Part shown: piece by piece, positions 1 through 9,714 of the stretch
How the letters are laid out: every line of letters begins with the position of its first letter
Position numbering within the stretch: the first letter of the stretch is position 1
Assembly: GCA_049999725.1 (NCBI GenBank)
Contig: JBNGIS010028185.1
Location: forward strand, 1-64,000
Direction of reading: 5' to 3'
Origin: Haplomitrium mnioides
Lineage: Eukaryota > Marchantiophyta > Haplomitriopsida > Calobryales
DNA length: 64,000 bases
Notes under the pieces: generated by a model
The model's input: the letters and a program-made list of their open reading frames with translations, nothing else
Database searches by the model: none
Told to the model about the DNA's origin: nothing
Translations under genes and position numbers: made by a program

Positions 1-489
1 AGAGAAGCGCACAAAGACTTCAAAAACCCCCAAGGTAAGAGATGCCAAACAAGGCACTCTCCCTTCTTTAAATACTTGATAGAAAGGTCCTTGCTTACAT
101 AGGTGGAGGAACCTTATTGGTTCCTTTTCTATCCTCTTCTCATTGGACCCCTCTTCTTTTTCTCGCTCTGATTAGACCACCCTTTACTTTAATTCTGCTT
201 CTGCCACATGTCATTATCTTTAGAACCTTCTCCTTACTTTAATTCTCCGCTTGCCACGTGTCCTTCTCTAGACTCCCTCTTTCACTTTAATTCGTTGACT
301 TTTTCTCCTCTTGCCACGTGTCCCACTCTCTATAATAGCAATCTCTTTTTGCTACTCTAACTTAGTAATGTCTTTCTAGACATAGTTGACATTATATCTT
401 ACATTATTTGTAGCCATAACTTGCTAAAGTTAGTGATCATTACAAGACGTCACTCCGAGGATGGAGTGAAAACTTAGGAGGGGATAAAA
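1..489 (+). other. 3' end of element A internal region, non-coding, with three G-box-bearing tandem units
   Basis: This stretch ends in a polypurine tract and then the LTR at 490, so it is the last part of an internal region. Only the final 55 or so bases, from the GACGTCACTCC motif to the tract, match the same place in element C (about 61711-61760, reverse strand). Upstream, where C has integrase, A has no reading frame. Instead there are three imperfect units of about 50 bp beginning CTTTAATTC at 187, 237 and 285, carrying CACATG at 205 and the G-box CACGTG at 255 and 316. I infer either a non-autonomous relative of C or a further insertion. The left edge is outside the window. Confidence 0.6.
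474..489 (+). other. Polypurine tract of element A
   Basis: A purine-rich run (TTAGGAGGGGATAAAA) directly before the TGTGAAG start of the LTR. Element C has the same tract next to its LTR on the reverse strand. It is the expected primer site for plus-strand DNA synthesis. Confidence 0.75.
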
Positions 490-1702
490 TGTGAAGGCAA
501 AAGGTGGATATCTGGATCTTTCTATGCATTGAAATTTATGGTACAATGTTTGTGGTGTTGGGATGAAGGATAGGGAAGATTAGAATGTCATTAGAAGAAA
601 TATGAGTTTTTCGGTTTTCAAGCAAAATCTGTACAGAGTAAATAGTGTTCTTATTAGGTAAGTAATAGAGCCAAGATTTTGTAAGCATATAATTTATGTC
701 AAATATCACTAATTACAATTTACAAAAGTGAAAAATCTATTGTAAACAGGGAGTTATAACCGGTCAAAGGTAAAATATAACTCTGCAGAAAAGTAAAAAA
801 AAAAAAGTATTTTAATAATATAAAATACAAATATTATTATATAGGTAGAAAGGTTATTTAACAAGCTTTCTAACAAGGTATAGTACAGGCAATTTGGATC
901 GGTATCAAAGATTTTAGAGAGATTCTTCTAGAAGGACTAAAAAGCAGAAAAGTCAAGAAAAGCAACTTTAATCTTTGACTTGCTCTTTGAGGGAATCTCG
1001 AAATATGAAAGTAGCTTTTGTAGTTAGGTACAAATTAAAGGGAATAGCTGATCAGGTCAGATGTTTGGTCAAAGAAAGCTCCAAATGAGTAGCTTCTTCT
1101 TGAAAATGTAGGAAAAAGTTAAAGTTACTTTAGAACTACTTTTGAGAAAAGCTCCAAATGGGAAGCTTCTTGAGAAAAGGCAAAGATACTATAGGAGATA
1201 CTTTAGAATTTAAAATTGAAAGACTATATTTTACATAGAGTAAGAGAATCTCTAGGTTTTACTAGTAGTAATTAGCTAGACTAGTATATAAGGAGGAGGA
1301 AGATAGAGTAAAGGAGACTTGGAGTGACTTGAACTTAGACTTTCATTTTCACACTTGGGGAGTTCATTCTTGGAGAGACCATTGGAGAGGCACTTTGAGG
1401 AGCTCTTGGATGAGTTGCTAAGAAGACTCATGGAGGACAAGCACTTGAGGAGGGGTTTCCAATAGAGTGAGAAGTTGTGGAGAGTGAGAAAAGGTGAGAG
1501 CATGAGAGTGTTGAGAGATTTATGAAGTAAAGAGTTTGATATTGGGCAAGAGATGTTGTATTAAGTGTTTCTTTTATGTAAATTCTATAGGAATTGTTGG
1601 GATTTTATGTGTGGAATCTTACTTCTATTCCCCTCTCATCTTAAATGCCCACTCAAAATCAAAGTCACATGAGGAGAAACCGGCGAAGCAAGTAGCTTCA
1701 CA
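490..1702 (+). repeat. 3' LTR of element A
   Basis: The 1213-bp repeat starts TGTGAAG and ends CTTCACA, a perfect 7-bp terminal inverted repeat. It aligns along its length with the reverse complement of 60502-61710, the LTR of element C. A TATA motif lies at 1285-1292 in both copies. The right boundary is exact because 1703 onward resumes the B-family LTR at the position equivalent to 10900, so A was inserted into B. The candidate 5-bp target duplication on this side is GACCG (1703-1707); its partner lies left of the window. The short reverse-strand reading frame over 1276-1503 recurs in the C copy and is an LTR shadow, not a gene. Confidence 0.88.
1285..1292 (+). promoter_or_regulatory. Putative TATA box of the element A LTR
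   Basis: TATATAAG, preceded by a conserved ACTAG. The same string occurs in inverse orientation in the C LTR at 60912-60919. Its place in the 3' half of the LTR fits the U3/R border of a plant LTR retrotransposon. Transcription start is inferred, not seen. Confidence 0.55.
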
Positions 1703-4096
1703 GACCGACGGAGGAGCAAGCGGCACCTAAAGGGTGATTCTTTGCAGCTTCTGCATGCCAAGGGGGAAAGTTTGACAGGGTACGGCCGCAGCATCCGAAA
1801 GTTCGAGAGGGGCGAACAGTCCAAAAGGGCCTTGTAGTTCTTATATTGAGCTTTTGGAAATGTTAACGGAGGGAGCCTTGAACGCGCACATCGTTCTTAT
1901 TTGGAAGGAACGATAAAACGACGACATCGGCACATGTTCTTACTCGGCGAGCGAAGGGGCCCGCAGAGGTTCTTCAGATGACGTGGCGAGCGTAGGGAGT
2001 CCACGGAGGGTTTTAGAAACGTGGACAAGGGACAGGGAAGTCCACGGTTCAACTTCGAAAGAGGGGTAACTGTGACGGTCCGCCTACCCCCTTGTAGGGC
2101 GACGTCGAGCGACAGCCTTTGGACGACGTGGCACTGTGAGACGCGAGGAGAGGATTCCGTGGGTCAACTTTGGAAGGAAGTCAGCCAACGGTCCGCCTAC
2201 CCCTCTGCGGAGCGACGTCGGACAACGCCTTTCAAATGACGTGGTGACTCAAGGAGCCTCGAGCAAAGTCAGAGGACACGCAGCAACAGGTGAGAGCTCA
2301 TCGGACCTCGGGCCGCGAGTGGGTTAACTTTGGAAGGGAGGGTCAGCCTACCCCCTTGTGGGGTGGTATCGGACGGCGGTGCAGCGGATGACATGGCGCG
2401 CGGAGGATGACTTGGGATATGCGGGAGAATCCTTGGAGATTTTGTGGGCGGGGTTCCGTAGAGCGCTTCGGAACTCTGTTCCGAAGAACCCTTTTGGACT
2501 TGGTTCGGTAGGAATCTACGAAATCTTGACCCACAAGATTCTTTGAACCCCTTGATACATTACCGTTGTACGTGGATCTTCCAAACCACCCAACACGACA
2601 TGCGGTGCCTCCTCCCATTTCGTTGTAACGGGAATAATGACCACAGAAGACACACGTTGTCACCTCCTAGTTCGAGCCAACGGGATTAATGACTATTCAT
2701 CGAATCAGGCTCGCAAGATCAGCACGCAGGGGAGTATACCCTCGATGGCCTTCGAATTTCTTCACGTTGATGCACGGGCGATTGCAAGCTGCAACAGCAA
2801 CCGCAAAACAGAGAAATCATGCATGGTAATGGAGGAGTGAGAATTCAGTGAGGAATTACGTGAAGTGGGTGTACTAGCTCCAGAGGGCAAGGGGGATTCA
2901 GAGGTGAACTGGAGGGGCGCCGAGAATCGTAGAGTGAGGAGCTCTGGATGCTCGGGCAATCTAGGTGAACTCGTCCTTGCCGGTAGACTAGAGCGGAGGT
3001 GGACCGATACGATAGTTCAAAGGGATTTTTGGCTTGCTGAGAACTAATGAGAGGCTGCCAAGTGAGGAGCTTGGAGTCGTCTCGGCATTTCCTTGTGCAA
3101 ACGCATCAGCTCAGAGTGTTCAGAGTACAATGTGGTGTGATTCTTCAAGTGAAGCTGAGAGGGGGAGGGTTGTGTTAGTGTCTGCGCACTATGCGAGATG
3201 ACTCTTCAAGGCTCGGGGGTGGAGTGAGCTACCTACAGTTGGGAAAACTGCCTTCCAGAGGTGAAAGTTAAAGAAATCCTCTTCCGATCATAAGGAAGTA
3301 AATCCAAGGCTTCTAGCAATGGAAGTAGAAAACTATCTGGAGAAAAGGGTGTGTGGGTAAGTTGTTGGAAGGCTAGGCTGCATGTTGTAAGGCAGCAAGG
3401 ATTCAGAAGGGAGGTAACCGTTGGTGGAAATCCAGAGAGCCTTCAAGGACTTTGTTTCTCTTGCAAATATTGTATAAGCTGTTTGTGTATATGTCTAGTT
3501 AGATTTCCTTTCTGCAAGTGTGTTCTAGAGATTTGTTAGATTAGTAGACATCAGGCCAGTTTAGCAGACCCTAGGATAGATTTGAAAGGGGAGTCCAATC
3601 CCTTGACACAATTATGATAGCATGGGGGTGAATGCTCTCTACCTCTGAACCGGTAGAATAGTTTAGGAGTTAGAACATATTTGGATAACTAGGCACATTA
3701 GTTGTATCAATCTTGTGACAACCTTGAGAGGGGAGTCCAGCCCTGTTTTGTTGAACATTGGTGCAGGTTACAGTACCCATTCTGCCCCAAGCACAAATAA
3801 GGTGACAGAACCTAAGTCATTGGGTACTTTGAATATAGCGGAAGAATTACACAAAACATAGGTGAGGGCTATGGATGTGGACTTGGGAATGTTTGAGTAA
3901 TTGACTTGAGAGTGCAACTAGAAGAGAGAGAGAGTGGTGTGTTAAAGGCTCGAAAGGAAAGGAAGAACTCTTAGAGTCTGAAAGTGGTAATTGACAAGAG
4001 GCCATCTTAGAAAAGAACCTAAAAGCCCACAATTTGTCCTTCCCTGCCTCCGAAGAGGCGATTGAGAAGGTTAAGGCCTAGAACAGGGGAGCAACA
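1703..4096 (+). repeat. 5' LTR of element B, first third missing because A inserted
   Basis: It aligns base by base, with scattered substitutions, to 10900-13308 in the 3' LTR. The left break corresponds exactly to the edge of element A, and the first roughly 1185 bp of the LTR must lie beyond A, left of the window. Three imperfect tandem units around 2081, 2194 and 2345 each carry a CGCCTACCCC core followed by a G-rich, CG-rich string. The LTR ends AGCAACA at 4096. Open frames within it are short, differ between the two copies and match nothing I know. Confidence 0.88.
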
Positions 4097-4282
4097 TGAA
4101 TTTTTGACACTAGAAGGAGGGCCAAAGGTTTAGAGAAACCTGAGACCAACCTGAACCAGAGACACTGCTTTGTGCACGTGAGCCTCAAGTAAGTTGTAAG
4201 AGAGCCACTTCCAAGAAACAAAGCAACTGGGGGTTGAGTCTGTTGAGGAAGAGTGGTAGAAAGAAGAGATTTTTGGGTGGAA

Positions 4283-5690
4283 ATGGCAGTGGCTAGTGAA
4301 GGGATGGCCAATCCTGTACCACCTTTTGGGCTTTGGGGGAGATTCAAATACAAGTACTTCAAGGGATGCCCGAAGAACAACCTAGATGCATGGCTAGATG
4401 ACCTTGAGAACACTGCAGTAGCAAATGGAGAAGCCCATGTGAAGATTGGAATACTGCCAGTAGTGTTGAAGGGAGAGGCCGAGCCCTGATACAAAGACCT
4501 ACCAAACAACGTCAAGAGAGACTGACATGCATTCAAGGCGGCCTTTATAGCGGAGTTTCGAGGGATTGGAGAAGAAACAGAGGCGCTGATTAAGATGGGT
4601 CAACTCAGGATGAAGGAGTCTGTGAGGAAGTTCTTCCAACGGTTCAAGAAAGTAGCGAGGAAGCTCAACCCGCCAGCCACTGATGGAATGCTCACAGCAT
4701 GGTTCCTAGCAACACTCTCTAGAGGAATTGGGAACTCAGTGCGCCAATTAGATCCACAGACTCTCGAGCATGCAGTCAATGTAGCCAAATCCCATGTAAA
4801 GGCTGTTATCACCAGTTCTCAAAGGAAGGCAAGGTCCAAGTATGACTCTCATAATTCTTCGGACACCTCGGATAGTGACGAGGAAACAGATCAAAGTTCC
4901 GAGTCCTCGTTGAAAAGCAAGAATGAGCCCAACAGTAGCAACTTAGAGGAGGACATGACATCTTGAAGGAAGAAAATGAAGAAGGATCTGAAGAAGAAGA
5001 AGCAGGCCAAGGAGAGTAGTCATCGCAAGGGCGCCAACAAAGGAAGATACAAGAAAGCTGAACCCGAACCCGAGGCAAGCCGGAAGTTAGGGGGAGGGTT
5101 TTAATTGAGGAGTAGAGCGTCAAGATGGAGGCGATGAACATACTCTTGGCCAGAATCAAGCCGGAGGGCAGGCCTCTACCAACCAGAAGAGTTGGTGCCT
5201 CGTGTGTCAGGTGCAAGCAACATGAACATTCCCCCTAGAAATGTTCAAACGACACAAATGATGTGCACTATATGAGGGAAGAAGCGCTAGTGTACATTAG
5301 GGAGGAAGTGGAGCATGTCCTGGAGGAGGCCTTAGAAACGGTCTATCAGATCAGTGCGGGACCTCGTACAATTTTTAGTAGAACTGCACGAGGGAACGCA
5401 GGGCCTATGAATCAGTGGACTGCGAATCGACCTCCTAGAATGACAATTATGGTTTGTTGGAATTGTGGCCAACCCGACCACATTTCGTCTAGCTGTCCGA
5501 AGCCGTGGAAGAGCGGTTATGGCCAATTGCCTTCCTTGTGCTTCAAATGCAAAAAAGGAGGGGCATGTGGCTATGAATTGCCCAAACAGAAGGCCAGATA
5601 CTGCTCTTAGACCAAGTGCGAATCCTCCTCCCGACGCAACTGTCAATCTAATTACTCTAGAGATGGTGGAGGAAGCGGAATTTCCGAGCT
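4283..5690 (+). pseudogene. gag: gag of element B (capsid plus two zinc knuckles), broken
   Basis: Gag would form the particle that packages element RNA. The frame opens at the ATG at 4283, and its start (FKYKYFKGCPKNNLDAWLDD) resembles plant gypsy capsid N-termini. The same frame runs to about 5100 through TGA codons at 4487, 4532 and 4964, each one transition from Trp or Arg. A serine/acidic then lysine-rich tail follows. From about 5456 there is a CX2CX4HX4C knuckle (CWNCGQPDH...C), and a second (CFKCKK...GHVAMNC) is split by a frameshift near 5555. Element D encodes a clearly related capsid. The assignment as gag is secure, but exact ends are not. Confidence 0.85.
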
Positions 5691-5977
5691 GAGAGACGCC
5701 AACTCCCGAGGATTGTTTCCAGGTGATGACCCGAGTAGAGGCGAAGGCCACGAAGAGAAGCCAAAGGAATTCCGAGTGCAGAGCCAAGAAGGAAGTGGCT
5801 CGAGCGGCCTCGCCTCGAAGCGATTCGGATTATCGGAGGGATAATCCAAAATGGTTCTACCCCAAGCAATAGGACCAAGTGAGAAAACAATTGGAGGCTT
5901 TCGAGGCCCAGGAAAAAGAGCGGGTAGCCGAAGAGACCCTCAAGGAGTTCCAAAAGCGGCAGTAGGGAAACCAAGAA

Positions 5978-6478
5978 GTGCAGAAGACAATTGTAGCTGC
6001 GGAAGAGGGGACAAAAGCCACCCCCTACAACATTCAAGCAGATATAAGGAATTGTCCTATCACAGCCACAGTGGGCCAACTTATCAAAGACAACCCTTTG
6101 TATTGGAGACAACTCCGAGAATTGTTGATGGGAGCGAAGAGGAGAAGGAGGCTACCCAAGGTGGGAGCTCCAGCAGATTTGCAACTAGTCTATGAGGACA
6201 AGAGGGCCCCTCAAATTGACATCTAGATTGTAGGTTGCACATTGTCCTTGGTGCTCGTAGATGGAGGGGCAGACGTCAACATCATGGTGGAGGAGATTGC
6301 TCACAAGTTGGGATTCACGGAACCCCCTCTTCCGCAACTGCAACTGCCTTCTTCACACGACAAAGGAGGAAGATTCAAAGTACCACTACTAGGTACAGAT
6401 GGTGAGCGAAGCGACAAAGAAGAATTTGTCGGAGGAGGGTGTAGTTTCCGTCAATCAAATCAAATTATTAGTATATGA
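5978..6478 (+). pseudogene. Aspartic protease region of element B
   Basis: Protease would cut the Gag-Pol polyprotein. The frame from 5978 encodes a pre-protease segment (VGQLIKDNPLYWRQLREL) that recurs in element D near 21590-21660. After a stop near 6224, the frame continues into LVLVDGGADVNIM, with the D-G-G-A motif taking the place of the usual retroviral DSGA or DTGA. The C-terminal part reaches GTDGERSDKEEF, and D has the same tail. The region between gag and here is frameshifted. The family call is based on motif, order and the match to D. Confidence 0.75.
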
Positions 6479-6779
6479 CAGAACAGAGCATTAGTGAGAT
6501 GGGTTCGCGGAAGATCAGACCAGAGCTGAGGACACTATGATCCAAAGTGGGGACAGATCCGAAGTACCTCATCGGATCTAGGAAACAGACACGGGGAGGT
6601 CCGCAAAAGCTCCTTGGGAGGAAGGAAGAGTGAGATTGGATACTCTAAAGCCAACAAGGGACAACAAGGGAAGGAATGAGATGAGGGTGGTGAGGGATGC
6701 CCAACACAAGCAGCTGGTGGTCGGAGAGGGGCACACTTTCCATATCAGATCCTAATTGCCCAAGAAAGCATAGCAGACC

Positions 6780-7742
6780 CTCACCCAACTCCTACACAAT
6801 TATAGTGACGCCTTCGCTTGGAGTCATGTAGATCTAAAGGGAGTCCCTAGGGAGTTGAGGGAGCATTGGATTGACCTAGAGCCCACAACAATCCCAGTGC
6901 GCCAACGACAATATCGGATGAATCCCTGATTCTCTCTACTGGTGAAGGAGGAGATAGACAAGCTCTTGGAGGTAGACCTCATCTATCATGTCCTCAACAG
7001 TGAGTGGGTGTCTCCCCTGGTTGTGGCACCCAAGAAGGTGGGACAAGATGGGGAGAAGAAAATCTATGTTTCCCAAGCTTTCCGAAAACTGAATGAGGCC
7101 ACGAAGAAAGATCACTACCCATTGCCTTTCACAAATGGGGTGCTGGATTTGGTGGTAGGGTAGGAGGTATACAATTTTTTGGATGGGTACTCTAGGTATA
7201 ACCAGATCTGGATCCGAGAGGAGGATCAGCTCAAAATAACATTTACTATGGAATGGGGGGTGTTTGCTTTTAGGAGGATGCCTTTTGGCTTGTGTAATGC
7301 ACCAGGTACTTTTTAGAGGATGATGATGAACATCTTCCATGACTACCTCAGAAAGTTCCTGGAGGTGTTCATTGACGATTTCGTGGTGTGTGGCAAGCTG
7401 GAGGACCACGAGCGGGATGTGAGGCTAACACTTCAGAGTTGCAGGGAAACTGAACTAACGCTGCACTCAAGAAAATGTTTCTTTGAGGTGAAGGAAGGGA
7501 TACTCCTCGGACACCAAATTTCCAACAAAGGCATTGAGGTGGATCACGAGAAGATCACCAACTGGATGAATGTGGCATTTCCTACCAGTCCGAAGGAGGT
7601 GCAAGGATTCTTGGGGTGTGTTGGGTACTATCGACGATTCATCGACCAATTCGCCTCAAAGGCTATGCCTCTCACCCAAATGACCAAGGGGGTAGCACAT
7701 TCGAGGCCACTCTCAAAAGACTGGAAAGTTTCAGGGAATTGA
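6780..7742 (+). pseudogene. Reverse transcriptase of element B
   Basis: RT copies element RNA to DNA. Translation from about 6780 gives the pre-RT FAWSHVDLKGVP segment, the PVRQRQYRMNP linker, KEEIDKLLEV, WVSPLVVAPKK, FLDGYSRYNQI, FGLCNAPGTF and the catalytic FIDD at 7368-7379, then the thumb (LLGHQISNKGIEVD, FLGCVGYYRRFI). Stops at 6928, 7161 and 7314 and one at 7740 interrupt an otherwise continuous gypsy RT; most are one transition from Arg, Trp or Gln codons. All core motifs remain readable, so loss of function comes from nonsense changes rather than loss of domains. Confidence 0.88.
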
Positions 7743-8176
7743 AAAAGAGGTTGGCCAGTGCCCTTGTGTTAGTCCCTCCTAGCTAGGGAAGGGACTTTGA
7801 TGTGATGATTGATGTATCTGGGTTCTGCATTGGAGCAATGCTATCTCAGATGGATGATCAAGGACATGACCACCCCATCTACTTTGCCAACAGGTTGCTA
7901 GCACCAGCAGAGAAGAATTACTCCGCAACAGATCGGGAGGCTTTTGGAATCATATATGCCTTGAAGAAGTTCAAGCATTACTTGTTGCATCACAAGGTGA
8001 TCTTTGACATGGATCACAATGCGCTGAAGTACATGGTGAACAAGCCAGACATCACCAGTCGAATTGCAAGGTGGGTACGTCTGTTGCAGGAGTTTAACTT
8101 TGAGGTTAGGATCAAGCATGGGAAGAAGCACAACAATGCAGACTTCTTCTCCAGGATTGTACGGCCTCTCAACTAG
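7743..8176 (+). pseudogene. RNase H domain of element B
   Basis: RNase H removes the RNA strand of the hybrid. The frame from 7802 shows DVSGFCIGAMLSQ, the DHPIYFANRLLAPAEKNYSA segment, the E of DREAFGIIYALKKF and a later D in DMDHNALKYM, in the order expected for gypsy RNase H. It ends near VRIKHGKKHNNADFFSR, which contains the last conserved Asp. Between RT and this domain, 7740-7800 is damaged. The remainder is one uninterrupted 124-codon frame, among the better preserved parts of B. Confidence 0.85.
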
Positions 8177-8219
8177 TAGTAGGCGGGAGATGAATTCTCG
8201 GATGAACACCTGTTCTAAG

Positions 8220-9560
8220 TGAAGGTGGGGAGGGCCACAGAGTACGGCCACATCATCGACTTCCTCAATTCCGCTCAACTCTCCCAAGGCAGCAGCAGAG
8301 AGAAGGTTGTCGTGTTCCTCAAGAAAATTGAGACCATATCTCTTGATTAAAGGAATATTGCACAAGAGAGGTTATGATGAGATAATCAGACGTTGCTTAG
8401 AGCGGTATCAGTCTACAATGGTAATGTAGATGCTCCACGAAGAGGAGGTGGGAGGCCACTTTGTTGCTAACACCACCATCAAGAAGGTCTTAGATGCAGG
8501 ATATTGGTGGCCCACTTTGCACAAGGATGTGCATTTCTAGGTAAGAAAATGTAATGCATGCTATAAGACAGAGAGGCCTGCAGCAAACGAGCATCATCCT
8601 CTAGTACCCATCATCCCCTTTGCACCATTTGAGAAGTAGGGGATGGACTTCATCGGTCCTATTTCACCTTCCACTCGGAAGGGCAAAAGGTACATTTTGT
8701 TGGCTATAGATTATGCCACAAAGTGGGTGGAGGCCAAAGCAACTAGGAAGGATGATGCCAAGACAGTGGCAGGCTTTCTATATAAGTAAATGTTCTACAG
8801 GTTTGGCCTCCTCTAGAGCTGGTCAGTGATCAGAGGACATACTTCATCAATCAAGTGATCAAAAACCTGACCAATCAGTACTTGGACAAGCACATGAGGA
8901 CTACAACTTACCACCCCAAGGCTAATGGCCTAACGGAAGGGACCAATGGGATCATAGGCAAAATACTCAGCAAGACAGTAGCAGCAAACAAAGCGGATTG
9001 GGACCTGAAGCTGCTCAGTGCCACCCATGCCTACAATTTGGCTTACAAAACCACAACAGGGCATAGTCCTTACTTTTTGGTCTTTGGACAACATGCCCTG
9101 GTGCTAGTAGAGTATGAGGTGCCTACCAGAAGGATGCTGGAGCAGGAAAGAATGGCTGAGAATGAGAGCAGAAGGGAGAGGCTCTATCAACTGAAGAATT
9201 TGGAAGAGACCAGGGAGTTAGCCCAAGGGAGGTTGGAGCACCAACAAGAGCTTAGGAAGAAACAACATGACAAGAAGCTCAAATCAGTTGACCTCCGGGA
9301 GGGAAACCTAGTGCTGTTATATGATAACAGGTTTGTGCTTTTTCTTGGAAAATTGCACACAAGATAGATGGGGCCATTCATTCTGAAGAAGCTCCACAAC
9401 ATGCCTCTCTAGGTCATCAGAGCTGGAGACGCTAGAGGGTCACAAGTTTGCTAACAAGGTGCACTTCGATAGGATGAAGAGGTACAAAAATCAGGAGGAA
9501 CCGGAAGAGGGCCCAAATGTGACATCATCAAAGGTGCCAGCAACTAGAGGTAAGCTCTAA
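8220..9560 (+). pseudogene. Integrase of element B
   Basis: Integrase joins element DNA to the target. The zinc-binding part (HEEEVGGHF ... CNACY) lies near 8430-8565, the first catalytic Asp in GMDFIGP near 8643, the second Asp in a VSDQRTYF segment near 8825, and the Glu in NGLTEGTNGIIGKIL in the frame starting 8855. A 170-codon C-terminal frame (8855-9367) carries the basic, charged tail DLREGNLVLLYD typical of gypsy integrases. Stops at 8539 and 8638 and a frameshift around 8800 break it. No chromodomain is seen after the tail. Confidence 0.85.
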
Positions 9561-9714
9561 TGTAGGTGTGTGTGTGTGTTTTGTAGGGGGTGTTTCGTGG
9601 GGTTGTTTTGTAGGAGTTAGAGAATTCAAGCCAGCAACCAACAGCAAAGGCACCCACCAATTGAGGGAGAAGAAGTGTGTTCACAAGGATGCTTCACACT
9701 TGAAGGGGGAGTTA
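9561..9714 (+). other. 3' untranslated end and polypurine tract of element B
   Basis: A short GT-rich run (9565-9580), an untranslated stretch, and the purine tract TTGAAGGGGGAG ending about three bases before TGTCAGCC at 9715. The open frame 9568-9780 crosses the LTR border and is not a gene. Confidence 0.65.

Noticed and set aside
1276-1503. 75-codon frame recurring at 60716-60928
   Set aside because: It is present in both A and C LTRs only because these are copies of one LTR; it is antisense to the transcript and low in complexity (Ser/Leu/Lys).
9565-9580. GT run as a regulatory site
   Set aside because: A short simple repeat in a 3' non-coding region with no other support.
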